DNA of 64,000 nt from Candidatus Obscuribacter sp. (lineage in GTDB: Bacteria > Cyanobacteriota > Vampirovibrionia > Obscuribacterales > Obscuribacteraceae), in assembly GCA_016718315.1 (NCBI GenBank), contig JADKDV010000004.1, forward strand, positions 310,001 to 374,000. Reading direction: 5' to 3'. Both the position numbers and the translations under genes were made by a program. The notes under the pieces were generated by a model, which worked only from the letters and a program-made list of their open reading frames with translations, did not search any database and was not told the DNA's origin. This document shows, in pieces, positions 1-8,075 of this stretch. Positions within the stretch are counted from its first letter, which is position 1, and every line of letters starts with the position of its first letter.

Positions 1-25
1 TCTTTTGACAGTCTCAGCTGGGTAT

Positions 26-70
26 AGTCGTGTCCAGTCGTGCCTAGTCGTGCCTAGTCGTGCCTAGTCA
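26..70. repeat. 10-bp tandem repeat
   Basis: Four consecutive 10-bp units of the form AGTCGTGYCY, followed by a half unit, lie at the left edge of the window. The last three units are nearly identical (AGTCGTGCCT). They sit about 80 bp beyond the stop codon of the leftmost acyltransferase gene. Their role is unknown; the copy number could vary by replication slippage. Confidence 0.85.
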
Positions 71-96
71 AGCAACTATGACATACAGTAAAACAT

Positions 97-131
97 TTAA
101 AAGAAAAGAGTCCAGGGTTTACCCAGACTCT
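97..131 (-). terminator. Rho-independent terminator of the plsC-like gene
   Basis: On the minus strand a stem AGAGTC/GACTCT with an inner GGG/CCC helix is followed by a T-rich tract (TTTTCTTTT). It lies about 20 bp after the stop codon of the acyltransferase gene at 149-952, where a terminator is expected. Confidence 0.7.
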
Positions 132-148
132 CCCCTTTGATTCGGTCC

Positions 149-952
149 TTAGTGCACATCGTCTGTGGGCAAGTGCGTGGTAGCACAGGCCTGCGAGACG
201 ATGGCATTGCGGACTTCTTCTGTGACTTTGTCTGCCGTCATTGGCAGGATGTCGTTGATGTACACCGGCTGGCCGACCGTGATTGTGACACCGCCGCGCC
301 ATTTGAAGCCCATAGCACCATAAGAGCTGCCAGCGGATTCTTCATGACGCTTGCCATAGCAGATGTGGATAGGCACGATGCCGACCTTTTCTTTGCCCTG
401 GAGCCGCTCATATGCGCCGATGGCGATGTGAGCTGAGCCCTTTTTGAAAGGCAGATAAGTGCCGGAGTTGGAGATTTTTCCCTCAGGAAAAACCACCAGC
501 GATTCACCGTTTTCCAAAACTTTGATGGCGGGTTCGATAACGGTCCTGCCTTTGGAGCGATCAACTGCAAAGCAGCCGAAAGCGCCCATGAAGATAGCCT
601 TGAGACCACCGAGTCCGCTCATTTCTTCGCGGGCGGTCATGTACCGGGGCATACGCTTCATGGAGGCAAAGATAACCGGTGCGTCGAACATCGAGGAGTG
701 GTTGGGGCAAAAGATGATACGCCCTTTGGCGACCAGGTTTTCCTTACCGACTATCTTGATGCGACCGACCTGAATAAACACCCAGATGTTGGCAAGGAAT
801 TTGCCGACAAGCTGGAGAGGACGAACAGATTTCGGGATGAATCCCGAGGTTAGGCAAAGGTCCACATACTCGCGGAACTTCTCTCTGAAACGCTTGATGC
901 GCCCAAGAAGTCCCTGCGCGAGCTGCGAACCCCGAAAGAATGGGAGTTTCAC
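149..952 (-). CDS. PlsC-family 1-acyl-sn-glycerol-3-phosphate acyltransferase
   Basis: This 267-residue protein should transfer an acyl chain onto lysophosphatidate at the inner face of the cytoplasmic membrane during phospholipid synthesis. The LPLAT signature is complete: the HX4D catalytic motif at residues 85-90 (HSSMFD), a glycine/aromatic block with VDRSKG near 122-135, and the FPEGK substrate motif at 155-159. The start is a GTG codon with a clear AGGAGA ribosome-binding site six bases upstream. It stands alone and ends in its own terminator. A second, distinct PlsC-type protein lies at 7177-8058, so the exact acyl acceptor of each is uncertain. The family call is firm; the substrate is inferred. 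Confidence 0.88.
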   Translation of the reverse strand: MKLPFFRGSQLAQGLLGRIKRFREKFREYVDLCLTSGFIPKSVRPLQLVGKFLANIWVFIQVGRIKIVGKENLVAKGRIIFCPNHSSMFDAPVIFASMKRMPRYMTAREEMSGLGGLKAIFMGAFGCFAVDRSKGRTVIEPAIKVLENGESLVVFPEGKISNSGTYLPFKKGSAHIAIGAYERLQGKEKVGIVPIHICYGKRHEESAGSSYGAMGFKWRGGVTITVGQPVYINDILPMTADKVTEEVRNAIVSQACATTHLPTDDVH

Positions 953-1624
953 AGTAGTCTCCTGCCTCGCTAGACGAGGGAGCTTGAGTTAGACGAAATT
1001 CGAGGACATAAGACAGGGGCCAGAACCAGCACGGTGCCTGCGAGCACGCTGACGACCACTACACTTCGGTGAAGCGAGGGATAGCGGTATGAACTGGGGT
1101 AGCCCTGGGGTTGGAAGCTGTTTTTTTTGGTCCGGAAAGAAAAAGAAGTAATACCGCACGCTAGCAATGTTTCTTTGTAATCTTCAACTGACGAGCCCGT
1201 AACTATCGGGAGCTCCGAGCGCTGTGCCGGTGCTGTCCCAGCAGGTTTAATCGCTTGACATTTCTTGGGGGATTCGCAGAGCTGCGCTAGCAAGCCGCGG
1301 AAGCCTTACTGGCACTGGTGTAAGTTGCGCTAGTAAGTTACTACTTGGAAAGCGTCTTAAGAATTTATTTGGTTTTCAAGAATATGATTGTGTAGGGTCA
1401 AGATATCTTTTCACTCTCTTAAATCAACAAGGCATTTTCCGAACCAATAGCTCTTATCCCTAGCTCCTTTTCAATCTTTTCCCGGTTAATCCACTGGGGT
1501 TATGACGGAGCCGAATCAGACTATTTGTTACGTGAACTGCAAAGCTAAAACAGCCTTTCAGCAAACCTTACCCGTTCAATCGGTTAGGCTAGCTGAGTCA
1601 CTACTTAACATCGAAAGGAGGCCT
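953..1624. other. Intergenic stretch, no supported gene
   Basis: About 670 bases separate the divergent acyltransferase and CYTH genes. Short frames are present but none has a recognisable protein, a good ribosome-binding site or the codon bias of the neighbours. It presumably holds the two divergent promoters. I see no convincing structured RNA. Confidence 0.5.
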
Positions 1625-2311
1625 ATGAGCATATTCCACACCGCTCTTTTGAGAATGCTCACTACCAGGCGTCCTCAGCGGCCGCCCCAAGCTGAGCGCA
1701 CAACTTCGTCTGCGAAGGATCATGCTTCTGGTGCCGCTATGCTGGAGATTGAACGCAAGTTCAGACTCCGCGATGGTGAGTCCACCACAATCCCGACCAG
1801 GCTCAAAGCGATGGGCTTTGAAGCGACGGTAAGTATCGAGATGACGGACCAGTTTTTACCCACCGGTGTCAAAGGCGAAATGCTGCGCGTGCGCGATGAA
1901 CTCGCAAACGGCAAGCACACCACCGTTGTCACCATCAAAGAGTGGGTGATCATTGGCAATAGTCGCGAACGTCGCGAACAGGAGGCTGGGATAAGCGCTC
2001 TGGCAAGATGGTTTTTGCTCCTTGCGGGCAAGCTGATCAACCGGGGCAAGCTTCTCGCCTTCTCCAAGACACGGCTAATGCACGAGAGCCCGGTCCTGGC
2101 AGGAGTTGTAATTGCGATTGATGACGTGCAAGGGCTCGGAGACAATTCCGGGCATTACGCCGAAATCGAGGTCCTCGTACCTCAAGGCGGCGACGTCGAT
2201 GGTGCCCGGGAGCAGATCTTTGGTCTGGCTCGCGAGCTATTTGGCGAAGAACGCGAGTTTGTGCAGGCGTCCTACCAGGACATGCTCAAGCTCGTTTCAA
2301 CAAAAGCTTAA
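1625..2311 (+). CDS. CYTH-domain protein (triphosphate-binding fold)
   Basis: The CYTH fold binds triphosphates and divalent metal; members include class IV adenylate cyclases, thiamine triphosphatases and inorganic tripolyphosphatases. The hallmark EIERKF strand is at residues 41-46, followed by paired charged residues (LRVRDE, VTIKEW) and a C-terminal acidic strand (YAEIEVLV). The chosen start (MSIFHT) follows AAAGGAGG, although the three-base spacing is tight; an in-frame upstream ATG at 1502 has no such site, and a later ATG at 1739 sits directly before the motif. The segment around residues 105-145 looks unlike a usual CYTH middle and is rich in Lys, Leu and Ala. The family is clear; the reaction is not. 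Confidence 0.75.
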   Translation: MSIFHTALLRMLTTRRPQRPPQAERTTSSAKDHASGAAMLEIERKFRLRDGESTTIPTRLKAMGFEATVSIEMTDQFLPTGVKGEMLRVRDELANGKHTTVVTIKEWVIIGNSRERREQEAGISALARWFLLLAGKLINRGKLLAFSKTRLMHESPVLAGVVIAIDDVQGLGDNSGHYAEIEVLVPQGGDVDGAREQIFGLARELFGEEREFVQASYQDMLKLVSTKA

Positions 2312-2334
2312 CGCTGGAGCATTCGCTCTGGCGT
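2311..2334 (+). terminator. Hairpin after the CYTH gene
   Basis: A 10-bp stem with two G-T wobbles (ACGCTGGAGC/GCTCTGGCGT) and a 4-base loop begins at the last base of the stop codon. Only a weak T run follows, so termination may be partial. Confidence 0.5.
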
Positions 2335-2417
2335 TTGATGGTTGACCTCATCTGACAGTCTAAGCCTCCCTCGTGGTTGTCTTGGCTGTCGTTGTTTTGG
2401 TTGACCGAGTGTAAACC

Positions 2418-2443
2418 GACCCGTCAGCAGCTGCTGGCGGGTC
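2418..2443 (+). promoter_or_regulatory. 26-bp inverted repeat ahead of the AAA+ gene
   Basis: GACCCGTCAGCAG is followed directly by its complement (one G-T mismatch), forming an uninterrupted palindrome 22 bp before the ATG of the AAA+ gene and next to its ribosome-binding site (TTGGAG). It could be an operator or a leader hairpin. It does not match the CIRCE heat-shock element (TTAGCACTC repeats). Confidence 0.5.
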
Positions 2444-2464
2444 TAATCTACTTGGAGAATTACT

Positions 2465-3991
2465 ATGACTACGACAAAAGCAATCACGAAGAAGGGCATC
2501 CTGCTGGATGTTGCTTCACCCACCGCCGATGAAGAGCGCATGTTCGAGTTCCTCAACTCGCGCGTCATCGGTCAGAAAGAAGCCTGCCATGCTGGTGTGC
2601 GCATCGTCACGCGCTCCATGAGCCGTCTGCGTACCACTGGCTGCGCTGGCTTCTACGCTCTGCAGGGCGAACCCGGCGTCGGCAAGACCGAGCTGGTCAA
2701 GCGCATCTGCGAATACGTTCATGGCGACGCCAGCGCCTTCGTCCTCATCGACGGCGGCCTGCTGCAGAACGACCACCAGGTCAACGCTCTGGTCGGTGCC
2801 CCTCCGGGATACACCGGCTACGAAGAGCCTGGCTCTGCGGCCAAGCGTCGTGCGGCGGAAAAGGAGCTGCTCAAGAAGCTCAAGGAAGAAAATCCTGAGC
2901 TGGCGGCCAAGTACAAGACCTTCAACCCCCGCAAGCTGCTCACCCGCGAAAACCTGGTGGCGTCGCGCGGCAACTCGAAGTCCAAGCTGATCATCGTCTT
3001 CATCGACGAGATCGACAAGGCCAACGTGCGTGTCGATGATCTCTTGCTCAACGCCATCGTCAACGGCATCCTGCCTCTGGCGGACAACGAGATGGTGGAC
3101 GTCAGCGATGTCGTCTTCATCATCGGCGGCAACCACGGCTCGGCCAACGTCGTCGAGCGCAAGGCTCCTCCAGGCTTTGCCACCTACACCGAGGAGAAGC
3201 GCGGCGAGGACGACCGCGAGCAGATCAAGAATGCCATGAAGGAGCGCCATCGTCCGGAGTTCCTGGATCGGCTCAACGAAATCATCTTCTTCAACAAGCT
3301 CAGCCGCGAAGATCTGCTCAAGATCACGCGTCTGCGTCTGGATGAGGTGGTTGAGCGCTATCAGCAGGTGATGCCGCGTGGTACTGCTTTCACCGTCCAG
3401 GTGGAAGACAGCGCCCGTGACTTCATCTTCGGTCATGCCATGGAAGAGAAGGGCAACGCCCGCCGCATCGGTCGCATGGTGCAGAAGTACTTCACCGACC
3501 AGTTCGACCGCATGCTCACCAAGGTGCAGCTCAACGAGTTGCAGATCACCGTGGACGATCTCGTCAAGGTCGAGTACCTGGGCGAGGGCGACGCGCTGCT
3601 GTTCTACCTGTTCGAAGACGAAGGCGAAGTTGCCGTCGGCGAGGACATGGTCATGAACCGCGGCGAGACTTCGGTGACCGAGCTGTTCCTGGGTCGCGAG
3701 CGCAAGCGTGCCACGCTCAAGCTCAAGGCCAAGGGTGATGAGAAGGTAATCTACAAGGTCGCCTTCGCCGCTGATTCTGAGCGGGAGATGCTCGTGCACT
3801 ACAAGCAGTTCGTTCGCGAAGTGCGCGAGATTCTGGATCTGCCGATCGTTTCCTTCGAGATGGCGGCGTGCGCTCCCTGGGAGCTGACGCTGTACATCGA
3901 GTGCACGGTCGACCAGTCCAAGATGCTCGAAGATCAGTTCATCCCCGAGGGCGTCGTCTCCAGGACTGACCGCAAGTCTGCATCGAAGTAG
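2465..3991 (+). CDS. Single-ring ClpB/ClpA-type AAA+ ATPase
   Basis: This 508-residue protein is an AAA+ ATPase of the ClpA/B D2 type, predicted to remodel or unfold proteins using ATP. It starts with the RVIGQKEA box typical of ClpB D2 (residues 33-40). It has Walker A GEPGVGKT (68-75), a pore-loop-like GYTGYEEPG (115-123), Walker B IVFIDE (177-182), a sensor-1 region and the arginine-finger segment RPEFLDRLNEI. The small AAA lid follows, and then about 140 C-terminal residues with no match I recognise. There is only one AAA domain and no Clp_N or ClpB middle coiled coil, unlike true ClpB. Codons are strongly G/C-ending, suggesting high expression. An inverted repeat precedes it and a strong terminator follows. 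Confidence 0.82.
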   Translation: MTTTKAITKKGILLDVASPTADEERMFEFLNSRVIGQKEACHAGVRIVTRSMSRLRTTGCAGFYALQGEPGVGKTELVKRICEYVHGDASAFVLIDGGLLQNDHQVNALVGAPPGYTGYEEPGSAAKRRAAEKELLKKLKEENPELAAKYKTFNPRKLLTRENLVASRGNSKSKLIIVFIDEIDKANVRVDDLLLNAIVNGILPLADNEMVDVSDVVFIIGGNHGSANVVERKAPPGFATYTEEKRGEDDREQIKNAMKERHRPEFLDRLNEIIFFNKLSREDLLKITRLRLDEVVERYQQVMPRGTAFTVQVEDSARDFIFGHAMEEKGNARRIGRMVQKYFTDQFDRMLTKVQLNELQITVDDLVKVEYLGEGDALLFYLFEDEGEVAVGEDMVMNRGETSVTELFLGRERKRATLKLKAKGDEKVIYKVAFAADSEREMLVHYKQFVREVREILDLPIVSFEMAACAPWELTLYIECTVDQSKMLEDQFIPEGVVSRTDRKSASK

Positions 3992-4013
3992 GTGCTGATT
4001 GATGTCCACCAAA

Positions 4014-4046
4014 CACCGGCTGACCATCTTTCTGGGTCAGCCGGTG
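4014..4046 (+). other. 12-bp stem-loop downstream of the AAA+ gene
   Basis: A perfect stem CACCGGCTGACC/GGTCAGCCGGTG with a 9-base loop starts 23 bp after the stop codon. It lacks a T tract, so it may protect the mRNA 3' end rather than terminate; a canonical terminator follows 30 bp later. Confidence 0.55.
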
Positions 4047-4075
4047 AGGGCGTTAGTGAGCAGTTGCAAGATGCA

Positions 4076-4125
4076 AGAATCGACGAGATAAGCCCACAAA
4101 GCTGATTCTCGTCGATTCTCTTTTT
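4076..4125 (+). terminator. Rho-independent terminator of the AAA+ gene
   Basis: A perfect 13-bp stem AGAATCGACGAGA/TCTCGTCGATTCT is followed by CTTTTTG on the plus strand. This is the strongest terminator candidate for the AAA+ transcript. Confidence 0.85.
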
Positions 4126-4239
4126 GTTGGGAAGTGTTATAGCATATAGTAAAATTCGGTCTCTTTGTCTGCTCTTTTCTCTTTTTCGCTCTCTCTATCT
4201 CTATCTTCGCTCTTTCCAATTTCTCTTTCTTGAGCAGAA

Positions 4240-4266
4240 AGGAGGCAGCCACCATGGCTGCCTCCT
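4240..4266 (-). terminator. Terminator of the Cys-rich gene pair
   Basis: A perfect 12-bp stem AGGAGGCAGCCA/TGGCTGCCTCCT with a 3-base loop lies 60 bp beyond the stop codon of the copper-storage-like gene. On the minus strand it is followed by a short T run (TTT, then CTGCTC). The embedded AGGAGG...ATG on the plus strand only mimics a start site. Confidence 0.7.
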
Positions 4267-4325
4267 CTCTGGACGATGTTCTGGTCAATTATCTGGTCAA
4301 TCAAGCTGATGCTTGGATTGAGTCA

Positions 4326-4721
4326 TTATTCGCAGCAGCTGGTGCACTCTTCGCAGGCTTTGACACAATCAGCCAGTTTGGGGTCATTGAGGTCTTTGCA
4401 CATTTTGGCGCATTCCATGCAGACTTGATGGCAGACTTCCATGAGTTTGGCTGTATTGGGCGATTTGCGTGCTTGCAAATTAGCCGATGCTTTGCACAAG
4501 GCAATGCAATCGAGGATGATTTGCTGATTTTTGCCAGCGGTGTATTTGCCGCCCTTTTTTTGCATGTATGACAGCGCTGAGTCGCAAGTCTTGGCGCAAT
4601 CAGAGCAAGAACGCTCTGCTTTAGCGCAAGATTTGGCAGTGCCGGCAGCATCCTTGGCATAAGCCTGAGGGATGGCAATAAGAGCAATAAGCATGATCAA
4701 AAGTGCAAATAGTTTCTTCAT
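4326..4721 (-). CDS. Exported Cys-rich four-helix copper-storage-like protein (Csp family)
   Basis: This 131-residue precursor has a clear signal peptide (residues 1-22, ending PQAYA) and a mature helical domain with about 15 cysteines in CX2-3C and CX6C patterns, including CHQVCMECAKMC and a CEECTSCCE tail. This matches the DUF326/Csp copper-storage proteins, in which cysteines line a four-helix bundle and bind many Cu(I) ions. The signal peptide suggests storage outside the cytoplasm, as in Csp1. It lies 50 bp downstream of another exported Cys-rich gene on the same strand, so the two probably share a transcript ending at the hairpin at 4240-4266. Copper binding is inferred from the family. 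Confidence 0.82.
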   Translation of the reverse strand: MKKLFALLIMLIALIAIPQAYAKDAAGTAKSCAKAERSCSDCAKTCDSALSYMQKKGGKYTAGKNQQIILDCIALCKASANLQARKSPNTAKLMEVCHQVCMECAKMCKDLNDPKLADCVKACEECTSCCE

Positions 4722-4771
4722 TGTGAAACTCCTTGAAAAAAAGTGTAGACCCTGATTTGACGAGGGTCGGC

Positions 4772-5158
4772 TTAAATCAAAAGGCTTCGCAACCTCAGAT
4801 AAATGGGCAGCTTGGTAGTGCGTGGATGGGGTTGTGTCAGGCTGGTAGCAGGGCTATCAAAGCCAGGCAGCATAGCTGTAAAGGCAGGAGCTGTAACTGC
4901 ACCCTGCGATTTGATGGGGATAAATTTGGGTGTAGTGCTGGGTATCGCTCCGGTCTGCATATTGCCGGGAGTGACGGGCGCCTCACAGCAACAAGACTTA
5001 GGCTGGTCAGCGCGCTCCACCATGGCACAGCAGTCCATGGTCTCGGCTGCCTCGCCACAGTCTGCCATATAGGCACTGAGGGGCTGACAGAGGACCCGTA
5101 CAGGTGCCAAAAGGGTCAAAAGCAGGGCAAAGCACAATAGCGTCAATTGACGTTTCAT
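4772..5158 (-). CDS. Exported small Cys-rich protein, possible metal handling
   Basis: I do not recognise this 129-residue protein. The chosen ATG at 5158 gives a typical signal peptide (KRQLTLLCFALLLTLLAP), which an upstream in-frame start would bury. The mature N-terminus has clustered cysteines (DCGE, DCCAM, SCCCE), and the rest is Pro/Thr-rich and low in charge, as in a flexible tail. It is followed after 50 bp by the copper-storage-like gene, so a shared role in copper sequestration or resistance is plausible but unproven. Confidence 0.6.
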   Translation of the reverse strand: MKRQLTLLCFALLLTLLAPVRVLCQPLSAYMADCGEAAETMDCCAMVERADQPKSCCCEAPVTPGNMQTGAIPSTTPKFIPIKSQGAVTAPAFTAMLPGFDSPATSLTQPHPRTTKLPIYLRLRSLLI

Positions 5159-5284
5159 GTCTCTCTTACTGCTAATTGCCTGATTTAACATCGCCTGTCT
5201 GTTGCATAGGTTTGAGCGGGATGCCTTTTTGCATTGTACCGCCACTTTGCCAATTTAACCGGCTGACATCTCGTCCGTTTTACT

Positions 5285-6934
5285 TCAGTCAATTTTAAAC
5301 AGTGTCCACTTGTTGGTTTTAGCGACTACCGCTATTTCTTTACCTGGCTGTCTAAACCAATCGATGTTTTGCAAAACTTCTTTGGGTGCCATTATCCAGT
5401 GGGGTTTTTTTGTGTGGTTCAAAAAAGCTTGAGCTTCGGCGGCGGAGGTAATACATGGCACATGGTGATGCAGATAGTATTCAAAGCTGGGCTCAAAGCG
5501 GATGATAGTAGCGAGGTTGCCGCCTTGCTCTTTGACTTGCATGGTGAGTGCATTGACTGGCATTTGTCTATCTTGATAAAAGGCTAGATGGGCCTGGGGC
5601 ATGGCAAAAGCCACGCTAATAGCGCCAATGGCCAGCAATATACAGAGTGCATGGCGGATTTTGCCAGCAAATATAGCCCCCATATAGACCAGGCTGCCCA
5701 CTAGCAAAAACCCCAGTAGTAGCTGTTGTTGCTTGAGAAATAAGCCGACCCAACCAGTTAATTTAAAAGTTAAAACATTAAAGACCAGCACAGCCACAAA
5801 CAACACAATGGCTGAGATCTTTAGTCCCAGTCGAGACTTTAGGGCTGAGCGCGCGGCGATAAAAGCTGCTCGGCCAGTCAAAATAGCCAGTGGCGCCATG
5901 GCAGGCAAAATATATGTCGGCAGTTTGGTTTTGATGGCACTAAATAGCAGTAAAACAAAACAAGCCCAGACTATCTGTAACAGCACAAAAGAGGCGCTAT
6001 CTGAGAGTTTTGTCCGCTGTGCAAATAGTCTTTTGTTAAAGGACGGAGAGCTAAAGAGAATAAGACTCCAGGGAAAAAGTCCACCCAGTACGACCGGAAT
6101 ATAAAACCAGAAAGGCTGCTGGTGATTGACTGTGCCTACCATGCGACCAAAATTTTGAGTGATAAAAAAGTCCATAAAAAATTTGCCATTGGTGCCGGCA
6201 TTGGCAGCAAAGTACCAGGGCGCGTTGACAGCAAAAATCAGAGCCAGACCCCAGAGTGGTTTTAGTTGCCAGATACTTTGCCAAAAGCCCGACAATGAGC
6301 CAGATGTGATGGCCATATGCAAACCCAAAATCGCTGCTACAAGGATAACCGCGATTGGTCCTTTGCACAAAAATGCCAGTGCCAGAGCCAGATAGCCCAG
6401 CATCAGTACTAGCAGATTGCCTTTTTTGTGATAGTAAAAGAGCGCCAATAAACCGCTAGACATAAAGAGTGTGAGCGGCATATCGGTCAAAGATTCATGC
6501 CCGAGAGCGGAGCTAAGCGGGAAAGAATAAAACACTAAAGCCGCTACAAAGGCTTGTTTGGCGCCAATAAAGCGCCTTGCGCTAGCAAAGATAACAAAGC
6601 CCATGGCGATGGCGGTCAGTGCCGTAAAAATGCGACCGGCAAAAGCTGTGTCACCAAGTAGATTTTGGCATGCCGCCACAGCCCAAAAATAAAGTATCGG
6701 CTTGTCGAGCCAGGGCTCGTAGTTGATCATCGGCAAAAGATAATTGCCTGACTCAACTATCTCGCGGCTGGCTTCGATAAAAAAGCTGTCAGTAGGGTCG
6801 AGTGGTCCATAGCTGCCCAGCCCTGGTAAATAGAGCAGGGCGCCAATAGCCATTAATGCAAGCCGGTAGACATTTACCCGCTCTTTACTCGGGGGTGTTT
6901 TGTCTGGAGATATAGGTGGGGTAGCCGCTTGCAT
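5285..6934 (-). CDS. ArnT/PMT-type (GT39/GT83) membrane glycosyltransferase
   Basis: This protein of about 549 residues is a multi-pass membrane enzyme that uses a polyprenyl-phosphate sugar donor. After a short Pro-rich cytoplasmic start it has one membrane segment and then the family signature: an acidic loop DPTDSFFIEASREIVES and the following EPWLDKPILYFW, equivalent to the ExR...KPPL region of ArnT and PMT enzymes. About 11-12 hydrophobic segments follow, and then a soluble C-terminal part of about 90 residues. Acceptors in the family include lipid A (4-amino-arabinose) and proteins (mannose); the acceptor here cannot be told. It lies about 125 bp upstream of the exported Cys-rich pair on the same strand. 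Confidence 0.82.
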   Translation of the reverse strand: MQAATPPISPDKTPPSKERVNVYRLALMAIGALLYLPGLGSYGPLDPTDSFFIEASREIVESGNYLLPMINYEPWLDKPILYFWAVAACQNLLGDTAFAGRIFTALTAIAMGFVIFASARRFIGAKQAFVAALVFYSFPLSSALGHESLTDMPLTLFMSSGLLALFYYHKKGNLLVLMLGYLALALAFLCKGPIAVILVAAILGLHMAITSGSLSGFWQSIWQLKPLWGLALIFAVNAPWYFAANAGTNGKFFMDFFITQNFGRMVGTVNHQQPFWFYIPVVLGGLFPWSLILFSSPSFNKRLFAQRTKLSDSASFVLLQIVWACFVLLLFSAIKTKLPTYILPAMAPLAILTGRAAFIAARSALKSRLGLKISAIVLFVAVLVFNVLTFKLTGWVGLFLKQQQLLLGFLLVGSLVYMGAIFAGKIRHALCILLAIGAISVAFAMPQAHLAFYQDRQMPVNALTMQVKEQGGNLATIIRFEPSFEYYLHHHVPCITSAAEAQAFLNHTKKPHWIMAPKEVLQNIDWFRQPGKEIAVVAKTNKWTLFKID

Positions 6935-7042
6935 CACTGCAATACAGTAGCAGTATTTTGCCTTGCCGATAGTGCTAAATGCGATAGTAGAAACAGAGAT
7001 TTAAAAATAAAACAGAGCATTGTCTCGGCTTGCCAAATCGCC

Positions 7043-7086
7043 AAAAAAAAGAGAGGACCAGCAAGCAATGCCTGACTGGTCCTCTC
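7043..7086 (-). terminator. Rho-independent terminator of the second plsC-like gene
   Basis: On the minus strand an 11-bp perfect stem (GAGAGGACCAG/CTGGTCCTCTC) is followed by eight consecutive T residues. It lies about 90 bp after the stop codon of the acyltransferase gene at 7177-8058. Confidence 0.9.
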
Positions 7087-7176
7087 CTTAAAAGATCGCT
7101 GGTAAATGCTAGCGACAATCGTATCGTCAGCCAGGCGTCGGGTTTATCTGAAGAGCCAGATAGTCTGGAACTCTAG

Positions 7177-8058
7177 TCAAACCTTACCCGGATCAAGAGC
7201 GACCACTTTGTCGCGGAAAATCTTGGTCGCTTCTTCGTCGGTCAGAGGCTGACCGGTGCTGTCGACCATCTCGTCAGTGCTCCAGGCTTTGCCGACGACC
7301 AGGCGAGCCTGACGACGATAAAGCGGGAAGAGCAAGAGCACGACAAAGTACTGCACCGCCCGGTCGAGACTGCTGAGCCAGGCGCCCGGGTATTTGCCGT
7401 AGCGCAGGTAGGATGGCACCAGGTAAACCGGCTTGCCGCTACGACGAGCCGCTTCACGAGCGATTTTGACCGTACCTTCCTTGAAGGGCTGGACTTCGGG
7501 CGAGAAGTTGGTCAAGCCTTCCGGCATGATCACCATCGTCTCGCCGCCCATCAGCATCTGTACTGCTGCTTCACGGGTGCGGGCGCCGCCATCGCGGATT
7601 TCGTCGTTGGCGACAAAGACGCCGGCTTTGCTCAGCCAGAGTCCAGGCAAGCCCCAGGCAAAGGTCATGACGCGACCATGAGCCATGAAGCGCCCGGTGC
7701 CTTTGACCAGCAAGGGCATGATGGCGACATCAGCCCAGTGGGGGTGATTGGCCGAGATGATCTTGGGTCCGTCCACCTTGTCGATGTTTTCTTGACCCTC
7801 GATGTGCACCTTGCCGACCTGCAAGTTGAGCAGGTGTTTGAAGACCCGTTTGACCTGCTGAGTGGCCTCCATGGTGGGACGGGGCGCAACATAACCACAG
7901 GTTTTGATCTTGTCGCGCTCGGGCTTGAGGGCGCGAATCAGAAAGACAAGACGCAGGACAAGCGACACTGCTGTGATGCCTAAGGCGGCAAACACAAGCC
8001 AGAGCGGTCCTGCTGCTGACACCATTGATGTCAGCTCATTGATTGAGCTAAAAGTCAT
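7177..8058 (-). CDS. PlsC-like lysophospholipid acyltransferase
   Basis: A 293-residue protein with an N-terminal membrane anchor (about residues 18-42) and the LPLAT catalytic core: HX4D at 105-110 (HPHWAD), IMPEGLTNFS around 177-186 and conserved EGTVKIA downstream. It should acylate a lysophospholipid or related acceptor at the membrane. It starts 18 bp after the apparent end of the gene at 8076-8991, so the two are probably co-transcribed, and it has its own strong terminator. It differs clearly from the acyltransferase at 149-952 in both the anchor and the motif context. The family is firm; the substrate is unknown. Confidence 0.85.
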   Translation of the reverse strand: MTFSSINELTSMVSAAGPLWLVFAALGITAVSLVLRLVFLIRALKPERDKIKTCGYVAPRPTMEATQQVKRVFKHLLNLQVGKVHIEGQENIDKVDGPKIISANHPHWADVAIMPLLVKGTGRFMAHGRVMTFAWGLPGLWLSKAGVFVANDEIRDGGARTREAAVQMLMGGETMVIMPEGLTNFSPEVQPFKEGTVKIAREAARRSGKPVYLVPSYLRYGKYPGAWLSSLDRAVQYFVVLLLFPLYRRQARLVVGKAWSTDEMVDSTGQPLTDEEATKIFRDKVVALDPGKV

Positions 8059-8075
8059 AGTACTGACCCCTGGGG

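Noticed and set aside
970..1293. A 107-codon leftward frame between the acyltransferase and CYTH genes
   Set aside because: No ribosome site, no recognisable motif and codon use unlike the neighbours; it looks like chance.
2516..4027. A 503-codon leftward frame opposite the AAA+ gene
   Set aside because: It is a mirror of G/C-ending codons on the plus strand; the AAA+ motifs are on the plus strand.
4230..4571. A rightward frame starting within AGGAGGCAGCCACCATGG looks like a well-initiated gene
   Set aside because: The AGGAGG and ATG belong to the terminator stem of the opposite gene, and the frame is the complement of the Cys-rich gene.
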